From Myxococcales bacterium (GTDB lineage Bacteria; Myxococcota; Myxococcia; Myxococcales; JAKAPL01), in assembly GCA_021783235.1 (NCBI GenBank), contig JAJXUD010000005.1:35364-99363 (forward strand): a stretch of DNA of 64,000 bases, written 5' to 3'. Each line of letters opens with the position of its first letter. The first letter of the stretch is position 1. Positions 26,169 through 36,289 of the stretch are shown here, one piece after another. The position numbers and the translations under genes were made by a program. The notes beneath the pieces were generated by a model, which ran no database searches, was not told the origin of the DNA, and saw only the letters and a program-made list of their open reading frames with translations.

Positions 26169-26681
26169 ATGACCATGACGAAGTTCAAGCAGAAGGTGAA
26201 GCAGGCCCGCGACGGGATCGCGGCGGTCGTTCCGGCGACCACGTCGATCCCCGTGAACGGCAAGACGTACTCCGTCCAGGAGGTCCTGAAGACCCTGGGC
26301 GACCTGTACGCCGTGCTCGACGCGGTCGACCAGCTCCGGCAGCAGCTCCAGCCGGCGCGCTCGGCCGAGCGGGCCGCCCTGCCCAAGGGCCACGTGTTCT
26401 ACGTGGAGCTGGGGCAGGCCCTCAAGGGGCTGCTCGGCAAGGCGAACCCACTCCTCACGGAGATCGGCTACGCCCCCGCCAAGCAGCGGCAGCCGTTGAC
26501 CGCCGAGCAGAAGGCGGCCGCGGCGGCCAAGCGCGAGCTCACCCGCAAGGCCCGCGGCACGATGGGGAAGAAGCAGAAGCTCTCCATCGTGGGCGGCCCC
26601 GTGACGGTGCAGCTGCTCGGTCCCGACGGGAAGCCGGTCGGCGGGGAGACCCCGCCGGCTGGCGGCGCGACGGGGAAGTAG
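26169..26681 (+). CDS. Conserved-looking hypothetical protein
   Basis: 170 residues. ATG 26169 is preceded by AAAGGAGGTGA, a textbook ribosome site, which favours this start over ATG 26127 or the track start at 25500, from which the frame would add the 42-bp repeat peptides. The N-terminal ~100 residues are a helical domain ('FKQKVKQARDGIAAVVPA', 'LYAVLDAVDQLRQQL'). A basic segment 'KRELTRKARGTMGKKQKLSI' follows, then a Gly/Pro tail. The basic region suggests nucleic-acid binding, but I recognise no family with known function. An in-frame fusion with the repeats (393 residues from GTG 25500, with GGAG 7 bases upstream) cannot be excluded. Confidence 0.7.
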   Translation: MTMTKFKQKVKQARDGIAAVVPATTSIPVNGKTYSVQEVLKTLGDLYAVLDAVDQLRQQLQPARSAERAALPKGHVFYVELGQALKGLLGKANPLLTEIGYAPAKQRQPLTAEQKAAAAAKRELTRKARGTMGKKQKLSIVGGPVTVQLLGPDGKPVGGETPPAGGATGK

Positions 26682-26703
26682 CCCCGGAGCGTCAGTAGGG
26701 AGA

Positions 26704-26735
26704 GGGCCCCCGGGTGAAGCAATGCCCGGGGGCCC
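26704..26735 (+). terminator. Strong GC hairpin, probable terminator
   Basis: GGGCCCCCGGG (26704-26714) and CCCGGGGGCCC (26725-26735) form an 11-bp perfect stem with a 10-base loop, 23 bases after the hypothetical gene's stop. There is no T-run, as often in very GC-rich genomes. The remaining bases to 26937 show no gene. Confidence 0.6.
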
Positions 26736-26937
26736 GAACCCGACGAAGCGTGCGGGGCCGGAAAGCGATCGCAGGCCACTCCCCCTCTCGGCGCATGGGC
26801 ACGCCCGAGACACCGACAGCCTGGAAACTCCTCCGTCGAAAATGCTGCCACGGGGCGCATCGCCGCGGTTGCCCGTCCAGCGAGAGAGTGCTAGTCGTCT
26901 GGCCGGTTTCGAACCACCTCGCCGGGAGGAAACGCCC

Positions 26938-27618
26938 GTGTCCGCCGACGCAGCCACCGCCACCGCCCTCAGCCCCGCCGCCGCCGGGCGGCAGTACACG
27001 CTCGCCAAGATCGGATCGTTCGTCGGGCTCGTCCCCGCCGGCATCTGGACGGCGTTCCACCTCTGGCACCAGCTCGCGGCCTTCAACGGGCCCGACGCCT
27101 GGGCGCGCTCGGTCACCGAGTTTCCGAACCGCGACGGCGAGCTCGTGGGCCTCGGCCTCCTGCTCCTCTTCATCGTCTGGCACATCGTCTGGGGCTTCCG
27201 GCGGATGCGCCTCGGGAAGCCGAACGGCTACCAGTACCTGGGCAACGCCCGCTGGTGGCTGCAGCGGATCACCGCCCTCGGCCTCTTCTTCTTCATCGGC
27301 GCCCACGTCTGGCTCGCGAAGCTCGAGCCGCTCGTCGAGACCGGCCGCCCCGAGACGTTCCAGGATCTCGCGGCCCACATGGCCCACCACGCCCCGACGC
27401 TGTTCGTCTACATCCTGGGCGTCGCCGCGGTGGCCTATCACCTCGGCAACGGGCTCTGGAACTTCTGCTTCAGCTTCGGCATCGTGACGAGCCAGCGCGG
27501 CCTCGCCTGGACGACCCGCGTCGCGCTGCTCGTCGTGGCGGTGCTGCTGGTCATCGGCTGGCTCGCGGTCTACGCGCTCTGGCACGCCGGCCAGCCGTTC
27601 CCCGCGCCGCTGGACTGA
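26938..27618 (+). CDS. sdhC: Succinate dehydrogenase cytochrome b558-type subunit
   Basis: 226 residues from GTG 26938, with GGGAGGA 7 bases upstream. Five membrane helices carry His at the positions expected for di-haem SdhC/FrdC: 'AFHLWHQ', 'IVWHIVWG', 'IGAHVW' and 'VAYHLGNGLWN'. Such subunits anchor succinate dehydrogenase or fumarate reductase and pass electrons to quinone. No flavoprotein or iron-sulfur subunit gene is next to it; instead its stop overlaps the start of the NCS1 permease (TGATG). The partner subunits must be elsewhere, or it has another role. Confidence 0.8.
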   Translation: MSADAATATALSPAAAGRQYTLAKIGSFVGLVPAGIWTAFHLWHQLAAFNGPDAWARSVTEFPNRDGELVGLGLLLLFIVWHIVWGFRRMRLGKPNGYQYLGNARWWLQRITALGLFFFIGAHVWLAKLEPLVETGRPETFQDLAAHMAHHAPTLFVYILGVAAVAYHLGNGLWNFCFSFGIVTSQRGLAWTTRVALLVVAVLLVIGWLAVYALWHAGQPFPAPLD

Positions 27619-29072
27619 TGCAGACCACGGGGGTGGCGATCGAGGGCGCGGATCCGCGCCTCTACAACGCCGACCTCGCGCCGGTGGCGCCCGCCCAGCG
27701 GGTCTGGACCAGCTACAACTACGCCGCGCTCTGGATCGCGATGGCGCACTGCATCCCCACCTACATGCTCGCCTCGAGCCTCATCCAGGCGGGCATGAGC
27801 GCGGGGCAGGCCATCGTCACCATCGCGCTCGGCAACTGCATCGTGCTCGTGCCGATCCTCCTGAACGCCCACCCCGGCACCCGCTACGGCATCCCCTTCC
27901 CCGCCTTCGCGCGCGCCTCGTTCGGCGTCTTCGGCGCCAACGTGCCGGCGATCCTGCGCGCGCTCGTCGCCTGCGGCTGGTTCGGCATCCAGACCTTCAT
28001 CGGCGGCCACGCGGTCCACAAGCTGCTCACCGTGCTCTGGCCCGGCTGGGCGCGCCTCGGCGGCGGCGCCGCGCCGCTCGGGCTGCCCGTGCCCGAGTGG
28101 ATCACCTTCCTCGCCTTCTGGGCGCTCAACATGCTGATCGTCTGGAAGGGGATGGACGCGGTCCGCGTCTTCGAGAACTGGGCCGCGCCGCTCGTGCTCG
28201 TGCTCACGGCCGGCCTGCTCGGCTGGGCGCTCCGCGCGGCCCACGGCCTCGGCCCCATCAGCTCGCAGCCCTCGCGCTTCCACGACCTCCGGAGCCTCTG
28301 GCCGGTCTTCGTCCCGTCGCTCAACGCGATGATCGCCTTCTGGGCGACCCTCTCGCTCAACGTCCCCGACTTCACGCGCTTCGCGAAGGACCAGAAGGCC
28401 CAGGTCATCGGCCAGGCGATCGGGCTCCCGCCGACGATGACGATCTTCGCCGGAATGGGCGTGCTCATCACCTCGGCCACCGTGGTGGTCTTCGGCACGC
28501 CGATCTGGGATCCGGTCGATCTGCTCGCCCGGCTCGGCAACCCCTGGATCGTCGCGGTGGGCGTCGTCGGCGTCGTCATCGCCACCATCTCGGTGAACGT
28601 GGCCGCGAACGTCGTCTCGCCGGCGAACGACTTCGCGAACCTCTGGCCGAGCCGGATCGACTTTCGGCGCGGCGGCCTCCTGACCGGCGTCATCGGCGTC
28701 CTCATCCTGCCGTGGAAGCTCCTCGACCCGCACGTCTACGTCTTCGCCTGGCTCGGCGGCTACAGCACGCTGCTCGGCCCCATCGCCGGCATCCTCATCG
28801 CCGACTACTGGGTCGTGCGCCGCCGCACGCTCGTGCCCGAGGATCTCTACCGGGCCCACGGGCGCTACTCGTACCGGCGCGGCGTCAACCCGAAGGCGCT
28901 CGTCGCGCTGGCGGCCGGCACCCTCACCGCGCTCTCCGGCCTCGCCGTGCCGGCGCTGCGGCCGCTCTTCGACTACGGCTGGTTCGTCGGCTTCGGCGTC
29001 GCCTTCGCCCTCACCCTCCTCCTCGCCTCCCCCGTCCATGATCCCTCCCCCGTCCTCGCCCCAGCAGAGTGA
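27618..29072 (+). CDS. NCS1-family nucleobase/hydantoin transporter
   Basis: 484 residues with about 12 membrane helices. Family signatures include 'YNADLAPVAPAQRVWTSYNY', 'GIPFPAFARASFGVFGANVP', 'GWFGIQTFIGG' and 'SLNVPDFTRFAKDQKAQ'. NCS1 carriers (Mhp1, CodB, PucI types) import hydantoins, cytosine/uracil or allantoin with a cation. The hydA, pydC and preA genes at 7.9-14.7 kb make a pyrimidine or hydantoin the likely cargo. Its ATG overlaps the sdhC stop, and its 3' end overlaps the PilZ gene by 35 bases. Confidence 0.87.
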   Translation: MQTTGVAIEGADPRLYNADLAPVAPAQRVWTSYNYAALWIAMAHCIPTYMLASSLIQAGMSAGQAIVTIALGNCIVLVPILLNAHPGTRYGIPFPAFARASFGVFGANVPAILRALVACGWFGIQTFIGGHAVHKLLTVLWPGWARLGGGAAPLGLPVPEWITFLAFWALNMLIVWKGMDAVRVFENWAAPLVLVLTAGLLGWALRAAHGLGPISSQPSRFHDLRSLWPVFVPSLNAMIAFWATLSLNVPDFTRFAKDQKAQVIGQAIGLPPTMTIFAGMGVLITSATVVVFGTPIWDPVDLLARLGNPWIVAVGVVGVVIATISVNVAANVVSPANDFANLWPSRIDFRRGGLLTGVIGVLILPWKLLDPHVYVFAWLGGYSTLLGPIAGILIADYWVVRRRTLVPEDLYRAHGRYSYRRGVNPKALVALAAGTLTALSGLAVPALRPLFDYGWFVGFGVAFALTLLLASPVHDPSPVLAPAE

Positions 29073-29604
29073 GCAGCGGCGCCACCCGCGCGCCCCCTTC
29101 GAGACCAAGGTCCGCCTCACGGCCGGCCCCGGCGGCCGGAGCTTCCAGGCGGTCCTGCCGTCGATCGACGTGAGCCTCGGCGGCATCTTCTTTCAGAGCG
29201 AGTTCTCGCTCCGAATCGGCAGCGAGCTGCGCGTCTCCTTCGAGCTGCCGGGCGACGGCCGGCCCGTCGAGGCCGAGGGCGTCGTCGTCCGGATCGAGCA
29301 GTACGACGCGCGCCGGCCGGGCGGCCGCAACGGCTTCGCCGTCCGGTTCACCCGCTTCGAGGGCGACGGCGCGCTGATCCTCGCCTCGCTCTTCCTCGCC
29401 CCGCGCGCCCGCGAATTCGCCTCGCGCTGGCTCCGCTCGCGCTCCCGGGGCGAGAAGGCCCGCGCCAGCGCCCGGTCTCGGTCCCAGTCTCGATCCCAGT
29501 CTCGATCCCGGCCTCGATCCGACGTCGAGAGGCTCGTCGACGCCCTGATCGCCTGGGAGCTCGAGCGGGGCGAGACCGCCGAGCCGGTCTCCGCGCGCCG
29601 CTAG
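29038..29604 (+). CDS. PilZ-domain protein with Ser/Arg-rich tail
   Basis: 188 residues. The cyclic-di-GMP-binding PilZ signature is complete: 'RRHPRAPFETKVRL' (RxxxR) and, about 35 residues later, 'DVSLGGIFF' (D/NxSxxG). After the domain (about 10-115) comes a tail of 'SRSQSRSQSRSRPRS' encoded by 12-bp tandem repeats, then a short amphipathic C-terminus. The start at 29038 lies inside the permease gene's end; its TAG overlaps the MFS gene's stop on the other strand. It probably acts as a cytoplasmic c-di-GMP effector; the partner is unknown. Confidence 0.82.
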   Translation: MIPPPSSPQQSEQRRHPRAPFETKVRLTAGPGGRSFQAVLPSIDVSLGGIFFQSEFSLRIGSELRVSFELPGDGRPVEAEGVVVRIEQYDARRPGGRNGFAVRFTRFEGDGALILASLFLAPRAREFASRWLRSRSRGEKARASARSRSQSRSQSRSRPRSDVERLVDALIAWELERGETAEPVSARR

Positions 29605-30815
29605 CCGCTCGAGACGGGCCTTCCGCCTCGACCGCTCGCCGCCCAGAGGCCGCCGAGCAGGAGCGCCGAGGCGAAGGCCAGCGCCGCGTCGACCTCGAGC
29701 GCGACGCCCGATCCGAAGCGGTGCCAGAGGGCGCCCGTCAAGAGGCCGGCGGGCAGCGCGAAGAGCCCCGTCACCCCGTTGTAGACGCCGAAGCCGCTGC
29801 CGCGCCGCTCCTTCGCGACGAGGTCCGAGACGAGCGCCTTCCCGACCCCCTCGGTGAGGCCGTAGAAGACGCCGTAGGCCGCGAAGAGGAGCCAGACCTC
29901 GGCGGCCCTGTGGGCCGAGGCGAAGCCGAGGTAGGAGGCGGCGTACCAGACGAGGCCGGCGAGGAGCGCCGGGAAGCGGCCGATCCGGTCCGAGAGGCTC
30001 CCCAGGGGATAGGAGCTGACGGTCTTCGAGAGGTGGAGCAGCGCCCAGACGATCGGCAGGGCGGTGGCGGCCACGCCGAGCTCGCCCGCGCGCAGGAGGA
30101 GGAAGGCGTCGGAGGAGCTCGCGAGGGCGAAGAGGCCCGAGATGGCGACGTACAGCCAGAACCGAGCCGGCAGCGGCGCCAAGCCCCCCCTTCCGCGAAG
30201 CGAGGGAGGGTTCGGCTCTGGGGGGGCCGAGATCGGACTCCCGCCCCGATTCGGCACCCCGAACGCGAGGCAGCTCACCGCGACCAGCCCCGGCACGAGC
30301 GCGACGCCGAAGACCAGCCGCAGCTTCTGCCCGGTCATGGCGAGAAGTCCCGACGCGAGGAGCGGTCCGGTCAAGGCCCCGAGGTGATCCATCGACCGAT
30401 CGAAGCCGAAGGCGCGCCCCGCCTCGCCCGGCGGCGCCCCGCCCGCGAGCAAGGCGTCTCGCGCGCTGCCGCGGACGCCCTTGCCCACCCGGTCGGCGAT
30501 CCGGATCGCGAACACGTGGCCCGGAAGCGTCGCGAGCGCCACCAGCGGCCGCGCCACGGTCGAGAGCGAGTAGCCGAAGATCGCGAGCTCCTTCGCCCGG
30601 GGCCAGCGATCGACGAGCCAGCCCGAGCAGAGCTTGAGCAGCGCCGCCACCGCGTCGGCGGTCCCCTCGATGAGTCCGAGCGCCGTGGCGCCAGCCCCGA
30701 GCTGGGTGAGAAAGAGCGGCAGCAAGGGGAAGATCATCTCGGTGCCGACGTCGGTGAAGAGCGACGTCAGCCCGAGCGCCCAGACGGTGCGACCGAGCGG
30801 CGCGCGGCGAGCCAT
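29601..30815 (-). CDS. Major facilitator superfamily transporter
   Basis: 404 residues, 12 predicted membrane helices. The inter-helix 2-3 loop 'GWLVDRWPRAKELAI' and the equivalent 'GSLSDRIGRFPALLAG' in the second half are MFS motif A. 'IRIADRVGKGVRGSARDALL' marks the subfamily of MFS proteins often annotated as multidrug or unknown exporters. The central loop contains 'PEPNPPSLRGRGG', encoded by a dispersed hairpin repeat found also near 42.0 and 46.1 kb. ATG 30815 is 75 bases from the divergent hemerythrin-like gene. Confidence 0.83.
   Translation of the reverse strand: MARRAPLGRTVWALGLTSLFTDVGTEMIFPLLPLFLTQLGAGATALGLIEGTADAVAALLKLCSGWLVDRWPRAKELAIFGYSLSTVARPLVALATLPGHVFAIRIADRVGKGVRGSARDALLAGGAPPGEAGRAFGFDRSMDHLGALTGPLLASGLLAMTGQKLRLVFGVALVPGLVAVSCLAFGVPNRGGSPISAPPEPNPPSLRGRGGLAPLPARFWLYVAISGLFALASSSDAFLLLRAGELGVAATALPIVWALLHLSKTVSSYPLGSLSDRIGRFPALLAGLVWYAASYLGFASAHRAAEVWLLFAAYGVFYGLTEGVGKALVSDLVAKERRGSGFGVYNGVTGLFALPAGLLTGALWHRFGSGVALEVDAALAFASALLLGGLWAASGRGGRPVSSG
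30184..30209 (-). repeat. Dispersed CTTCGCG hairpin repeat (copy 1)
   Basis: Read on the minus strand, this is CCCTCCCTCGCTTCGCGGAAGGGGGG, closely matching CCCTCTCTCGCTTCGCGGAAGAGGGG at 46.1 kb. It forms a short hairpin around CGCTTCGCG and is translated in the central loop of the MFS protein. Confidence 0.6.
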
Positions 30816-30890
30816 GGCCTTGGGAGCCTATCGTGACCGGAGCCGCGGCCTCGAAATAAATCGGAGCGCGCCGCTGTCTGCCCCTCCGCG

Positions 30891-31418
30891 ATGGCCCGCG
30901 ACCGAGAAGCGAACGAGACGACCCTCGACCGGATCCTCGAACCGGATCGGGTCGAGCTGCGTGAGGCGACCCACCGCTTCTCGGGGCTTCTCTTTCGAGC
31001 GGTCCGCTCCAAGGCCGACCTCGCCCAGGCCGTCGAGGCGGCCGATCGACTCGGCCGGCTGGCGGAGCGACAGGCCCGCGTCGAAGAGGAGGTCCTCTTC
31101 CCCGAGCTCTCCGGGCTGCTCGGCGGCCCCGGTGGTCCCGTGGAGCGGGCCAGGGCCGAGCGGCGGCGGCTCGCCCGCAGCGCGCGACTCTTCCGCGAGG
31201 CCGCGCAGCGCTTCGAGGCCGAGTTCCCCTCCCCGGAGGACGCACGGCTCATGGGCCAGCGCGGCCACGAGCTGCTGCGCGTCCTCGCGGAGAAGCTCGG
31301 CGCGGTCGACGGCTACCTCCTGCGCGTCGCCGACGGCGCGCTGCGCGGTCCGGCGCGGCTCGCCCTGCTGGACCGGCTGCAGGCCGCGCTGTCGAAGAGA
31401 GACGACGGACGACACTAG
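30891..31418 (+). CDS. Hemerythrin-like four-helix protein lacking metal ligands
   Basis: 175 residues, all helical. The pattern resembles cytoplasmic HHE/hemerythrin domains: a helix beginning 'THRFSGLLFRAV', then 'RQARVEEEVLFPELSG', then 'RARAERRRLARSARLF' and 'GQRGHELLRVLAEKLG'. In the second helix the usual His before EEE/LFP is Arg/Gln, and the third helix lacks its His, so at most two of the normal five His remain. It is probably a non-metallated regulator or remnant; the family call is moderate. The start is ATG 30891, divergent from the MFS gene, and its end overlaps the stop of the large lipoprotein gene by 4 bases. Confidence 0.6.
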   Translation: MARDREANETTLDRILEPDRVELREATHRFSGLLFRAVRSKADLAQAVEAADRLGRLAERQARVEEEVLFPELSGLLGGPGGPVERARAERRRLARSARLFREAAQRFEAEFPSPEDARLMGQRGHELLRVLAEKLGAVDGYLLRVADGALRGPARLALLDRLQAALSKRDDGRH

Positions 31419-33298
31419 AGGAACGTCGCGATGCAGCTGCAGAGCTGCCCCGCCGCGCAGCTCGCGCCCGTCGAGTTGTCGCAGGCGAGGCCGACGCAGC
31501 ATTGCGAGGTCGCGGTGCAGACCTGCCCTGCGCTCGCGCAGCTCGTGGTCGCCTGCTGGCAGCTGCCGCCCGTCAGCTCGCCCACCAGGGAGACGCAGTC
31601 GAGGCCCAGGCAGCAGTCGCCGTTCGACGTGCAGGGGCCGCCGGTGGGCTCGCAGGTCGGCTGGGGCGCGCAGCTACTGCTCAGGCAGTAGCCCGAGCAG
31701 CAGTCGGAGGCCAAGGCGCAGCCGTTGCCGTTCGCGAAGCAGGCCGGGCCCGCGTCCGGGACTCCACCGTCCCCGGCGATGCCGCCGTCGGCGAGCAGGC
31801 CGCCGTCCGGCGGTGGGGGCGGCGGGGGCGGCGGGAACTGGCAGGCGTCGCCGAGCACCCCCGCCGGCAGGCAGACGAGCCCCGTGCAGCAGCCGCCGTC
31901 ACCGCTGCAAGCGCTCCCGGCGGCGAGGCAGGTCGGCACCGCGTCGCAGGCGAAGCCGCCGTCCGAGACCTGGACGCACGGGTTGCCGTTGCAGCACTGG
32001 TCCTTGAACTGGCAGGCGGCTCCCACCGCGATGCAGCAGCTCGGGTCGCTGGATGAGTAGCCCGTCGGCGAGCAGCTGCCGCCGCCGTAGCAGCGATCGA
32101 TCCCCTCGCTGTCCACCTTGCAGACGGCCTGATGCCCGTCGCAGCAGTCCTGCCGCGCGCCGTTGCCGAAGGCGCCGCAGACGTCGCCCACGGGCTGACA
32201 GCCGGTGTTGCCGCCCGAGCCGTTCGGGTTCGTGCAGTAGCCGATCGGGGGATTGGTGCTGACGAGGCTGCAGGTCACCTGGCTGTCGGTGGGCGGCCCC
32301 CCGCAGCAGTCGGCGTTCGAGGTGCAGAGGTCGCCCGTGAGCCGGCAGCCCGAGGCCGAGGCGCAGACCGTGGCGCCGCTGCCGGGGTCGAGGCAGAGCT
32401 TGCTGCAGCAGCCGCTGCCGGCCGCGCAGGGAAGGCCGTCGACGGTGCAGCCGCCCGTCCCCGGCGCCGTCACGAGCTGGCAGGTGCCAGGGCCACCGCC
32501 CGTCGCCGAGCAGATCCCCGAGCAGCAGTCGGCGCCGCTCAGGCAGATGTCGCCGGTGGCGTTGCAGCTGGATGCGCGCGCGCAGATCCCACCCTGGCAG
32601 TTGGTCGAGCAGCAGGGGCCGCCCGAGCCGCAGGCGTTGCCGAGGGTGATGCAGCCGCCGTCGACCGGGTTCAGCGGCTGGCAGAGACCGGCGGCGCAGC
32701 TGAGGCTGCAGCAGTCGGAGGCCTGCGCGCAGGTCGCGCCCGTCGTGACGCAGGCCGCTGCGCACTGGCCCGAGACGCAGGAGTTCGAGCAGCAGTCGGT
32801 CGCCTTCTGACAGGCGACGCCCTGGGGGAGACAGAAGCTCGGCGCGGCGCACTCGCTGCCGCCGCCGTCCAGCGCGATGCAGGCCCCCGAGCAGCAGGGC
32901 GGCGGCGCGGCGGCGCTGCACGAGGCGCCGGTGGCGAGGCAGACGGGCCCGGCGTCGGCCGGGCCGCCGTCGACGGGCCCCGCGTCGACGGACCCCGCGT
33001 CGACGGGCCCGCCATCGGCTGGGCCGCCGTCGCCGAGGCCGCCGCTGCTCGAGCCCGTGGTGCCGCCGGTCGAGCCGCCGCTGGTCGTTCCGCTCGTGCC
33101 CCCGCCGGTCGTCGTGCCGCTCGTGCCGCCGGTCGAGCCGGCGTCCGGGCTCACGCAGAGCTTCTCGCCGTTGCAGACGAGGCCGCTCGCGCAGCCGCCG
33201 TCCGGAAGGCACGGCGCCTCGATGGCCGGCTTCTGGCAGCTACAGCCGGCCCAGCCAAGGGCCGCGCAAAAGGCGAGGAAGGCAGAGGTCCGTCGCAT
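31415..33298 (-). CDS. Large Cys-knot-like repeat lipoprotein
   Basis: 627 residues from ATG 33298, with AGGAGG upstream. The lipobox is 'LGWAGC'. A ~70-residue Ser/Gly/Thr plus 'DGGPADGG/PVDAG' linker is followed by more than a dozen ~35-residue units with a 'DCCS..C' core ('CSAAAPPPCCSGAC', 'CAQASDCCSLSC', 'CTSNADCCGGPP'). The pattern resembles inhibitor-cystine-knot or Dickkopf-type Cys-rich modules. It carries no enzyme motif; a long, disulfide-rich surface adhesin or protective protein is a reasonable guess. A second 'LLADGGIAGDGGVPDAG' linker interrupts the C-terminal third. Confidence 0.78.
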   Translation of the reverse strand: MRRTSAFLAFCAALGWAGCSCQKPAIEAPCLPDGGCASGLVCNGEKLCVSPDAGSTGGTSGTTTGGGTSGTTSGGSTGGTTGSSSGGLGDGGPADGGPVDAGSVDAGPVDGGPADAGPVCLATGASCSAAAPPPCCSGACIALDGGGSECAAPSFCLPQGVACQKATDCCSNSCVSGQCAAACVTTGATCAQASDCCSLSCAAGLCQPLNPVDGGCITLGNACGSGGPCCSTNCQGGICARASSCNATGDICLSGADCCSGICSATGGGPGTCQLVTAPGTGGCTVDGLPCAAGSGCCSKLCLDPGSGATVCASASGCRLTGDLCTSNADCCGGPPTDSQVTCSLVSTNPPIGYCTNPNGSGGNTGCQPVGDVCGAFGNGARQDCCDGHQAVCKVDSEGIDRCYGGGSCSPTGYSSSDPSCCIAVGAACQFKDQCCNGNPCVQVSDGGFACDAVPTCLAAGSACSGDGGCCTGLVCLPAGVLGDACQFPPPPPPPPPDGGLLADGGIAGDGGVPDAGPACFANGNGCALASDCCSGYCLSSSCAPQPTCEPTGGPCTSNGDCCLGLDCVSLVGELTGGSCQQATTSCASAGQVCTATSQCCVGLACDNSTGASCAAGQLCSCIATFL

Positions 33299-33339
33299 GG
33301 GGCGCTCCTCCTGGGGTTCCCCCATTGTACCCCCGATCG

Positions 33340-34679
33340 CTAGCGGGAGCTAAACAGCCGCGGGTCGATCTTGCTCGGATCGCCCAAGACGACCGTCTGC
33401 AGCGCCTTCGCGTGGCCCGCGAGGAACGCCGAAACCTGTGCCGGCGTCACCGCGCGCGCCTCGTCGAGGATCTTTCCCGCGAGCCGCCAGTCGCCGCCGA
33501 GGATCTGCGCTCGGGCGAGCAGCTCGGCCTGGCCGTCGGTCGACTGGTCGCGCATCAGAAACTGCGTGAGGAAGATCCGCTTGTCGCCCTCGAGGACCGC
33601 AGGGTCGATCCGGCCCGCCTGGAAATCGGCGAGCACGTCGAGCATGACGCGGAAGGTCCGGTTGGGATCGACGGCCGTGACGTAGAGGTAGCCCTCGCCG
33701 AGGCCGCGGAGCGCGAGGCCGGCGCTCGGGGCGTAGGAGAGCTCGCGCTTGGTTCGCACCTCCTCGAAGAGCCGCTCGCGCAGGGCGCTCATGGCCACCG
33801 CCGCCACCGCGACGTCGGGATCGCGCCAGCTCGGCGCGGGGAAGGTCGAGAGGACGTAGTTCGTCGGCAGCAGCCTCGGCTCGACCTCGACGCGCGAGTC
33901 GCGGAAGACGGGGCTCGCGAGCGGGCTCTCGCGGAAGTCGCCTCGGGGCAGCTTGCCGAAGGCCCCCTTCGCCCAGGCGGCGACCTCGGCGACGTCGACG
34001 TCGCCGACGACGACGAGCACGAGCCGCGAGCTCTCGCGGAGCTTCGCGAGGTGGCGAGCGAGATCGGCCTTCGTGAGCTTCGAGACCGTCTCGGGCGTGC
34101 CGATGGGCCGGTTTGCGTACGGGAGGCCGTGGTAGACGAGCCTGTTCGAGAGCAGCTCGAGCTCGGCGTCGGGCTCCTCCTCCTCCTGCCGCAGGGCCGA
34201 GAGCTGGAGCTGCCGCTGCACCTCGATCTCCCCCGCGGGCAGGGCGGGTTCGAGGAAGAGCTGCGCGAGCAGGTCGAGCGTCGGCCGCCAGCGCGAGACG
34301 AGCGACTTCGCCCCGAGGACCGAGTAGTCGGCGGTCGACTGCGAGCCGATCTGGCTGCCGAGGTCCGCGACCTTCCGGTCGAAGGCGGCCTTCGGCAGCT
34401 TCTCGGTGCCTCCGGCCACCGCCGAGGCGAGGGCGAGCCGCTCGATCCCCGCGTCCGAGGCCGTCCAGTTGCGGACCCCGCCGAGAAGGTAGAGCTGGGC
34501 CGAGACCATCTGCACGTGCGGCACGCGCTTGACGAGGACCGTGAGGCCGCCGACGTCGCGCGTCTCCACCCCCTGCTCGATGGGCTTCGAGAGGTCACGG
34601 CGGTTGACCTCGTGCGAGGCCGCCGCGCAGCCCGCCCCGGAGATCCCCGTCGCCGCGAGGAGCAAGAGAAGGGCGCGCT

Positions 34680-34683
<4 letters not shown>
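33340..34683 (-). CDS. M16-family peptidase homologue, catalytically inactive lipoprotein subunit
   Basis: 447 residues, with lipobox 'ISGAGC'. It shows the pitrilysin-family double fold ('VLVKRVPHVQMVSAQLYLLGG', 'LSALRQEEEEPDAELELLSN', 'RTKRELSYAPSAGL'). The zinc motif HxxEH is absent where it should follow 'GGVRNW'. 'RTKRELSYAP' is the usual C-terminal-domain R..Y substrate-binding segment. Such proteins pair with an active M16 subunit, here the upstream gene, whose stop overlaps this ATG (ATGA). The pair probably acts in the periplasm on peptides. Confidence 0.85.
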
Positions 34684-36044
<1,361 letters not shown>

Positions 36045-36289
36045 CGACGAGGGACCTCCTTCCGGGGGGCGGGGGCGATGAGGAGGATGCCTACGGAGCG
36101 GTCGTCCCGCAAGGGAGAAGAGGCGTCTTTGGGCCCCGGGGGCAAATGGGTCCACAACCTCACACGGCCGCTCGGCTCGTCGAATCCGCGACCGCGCACA
36201 CCACTCCCGCGCGCGGGCGTGCTAGAGGACGGCAGTGGAATCGGAGGAGCGAACGTGGGCTCACCCACGCGGCGGGCGAAGGGACGGCC

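Noticed and set aside
25178-26386. 402-residue minus-strand ORF through the repeats
   Set aside because: It begins in the antisense of the small gene, has no ribosome site, and fuses repeat peptides to a broken quinoprotein segment; described as repeat plus pseudogene instead.
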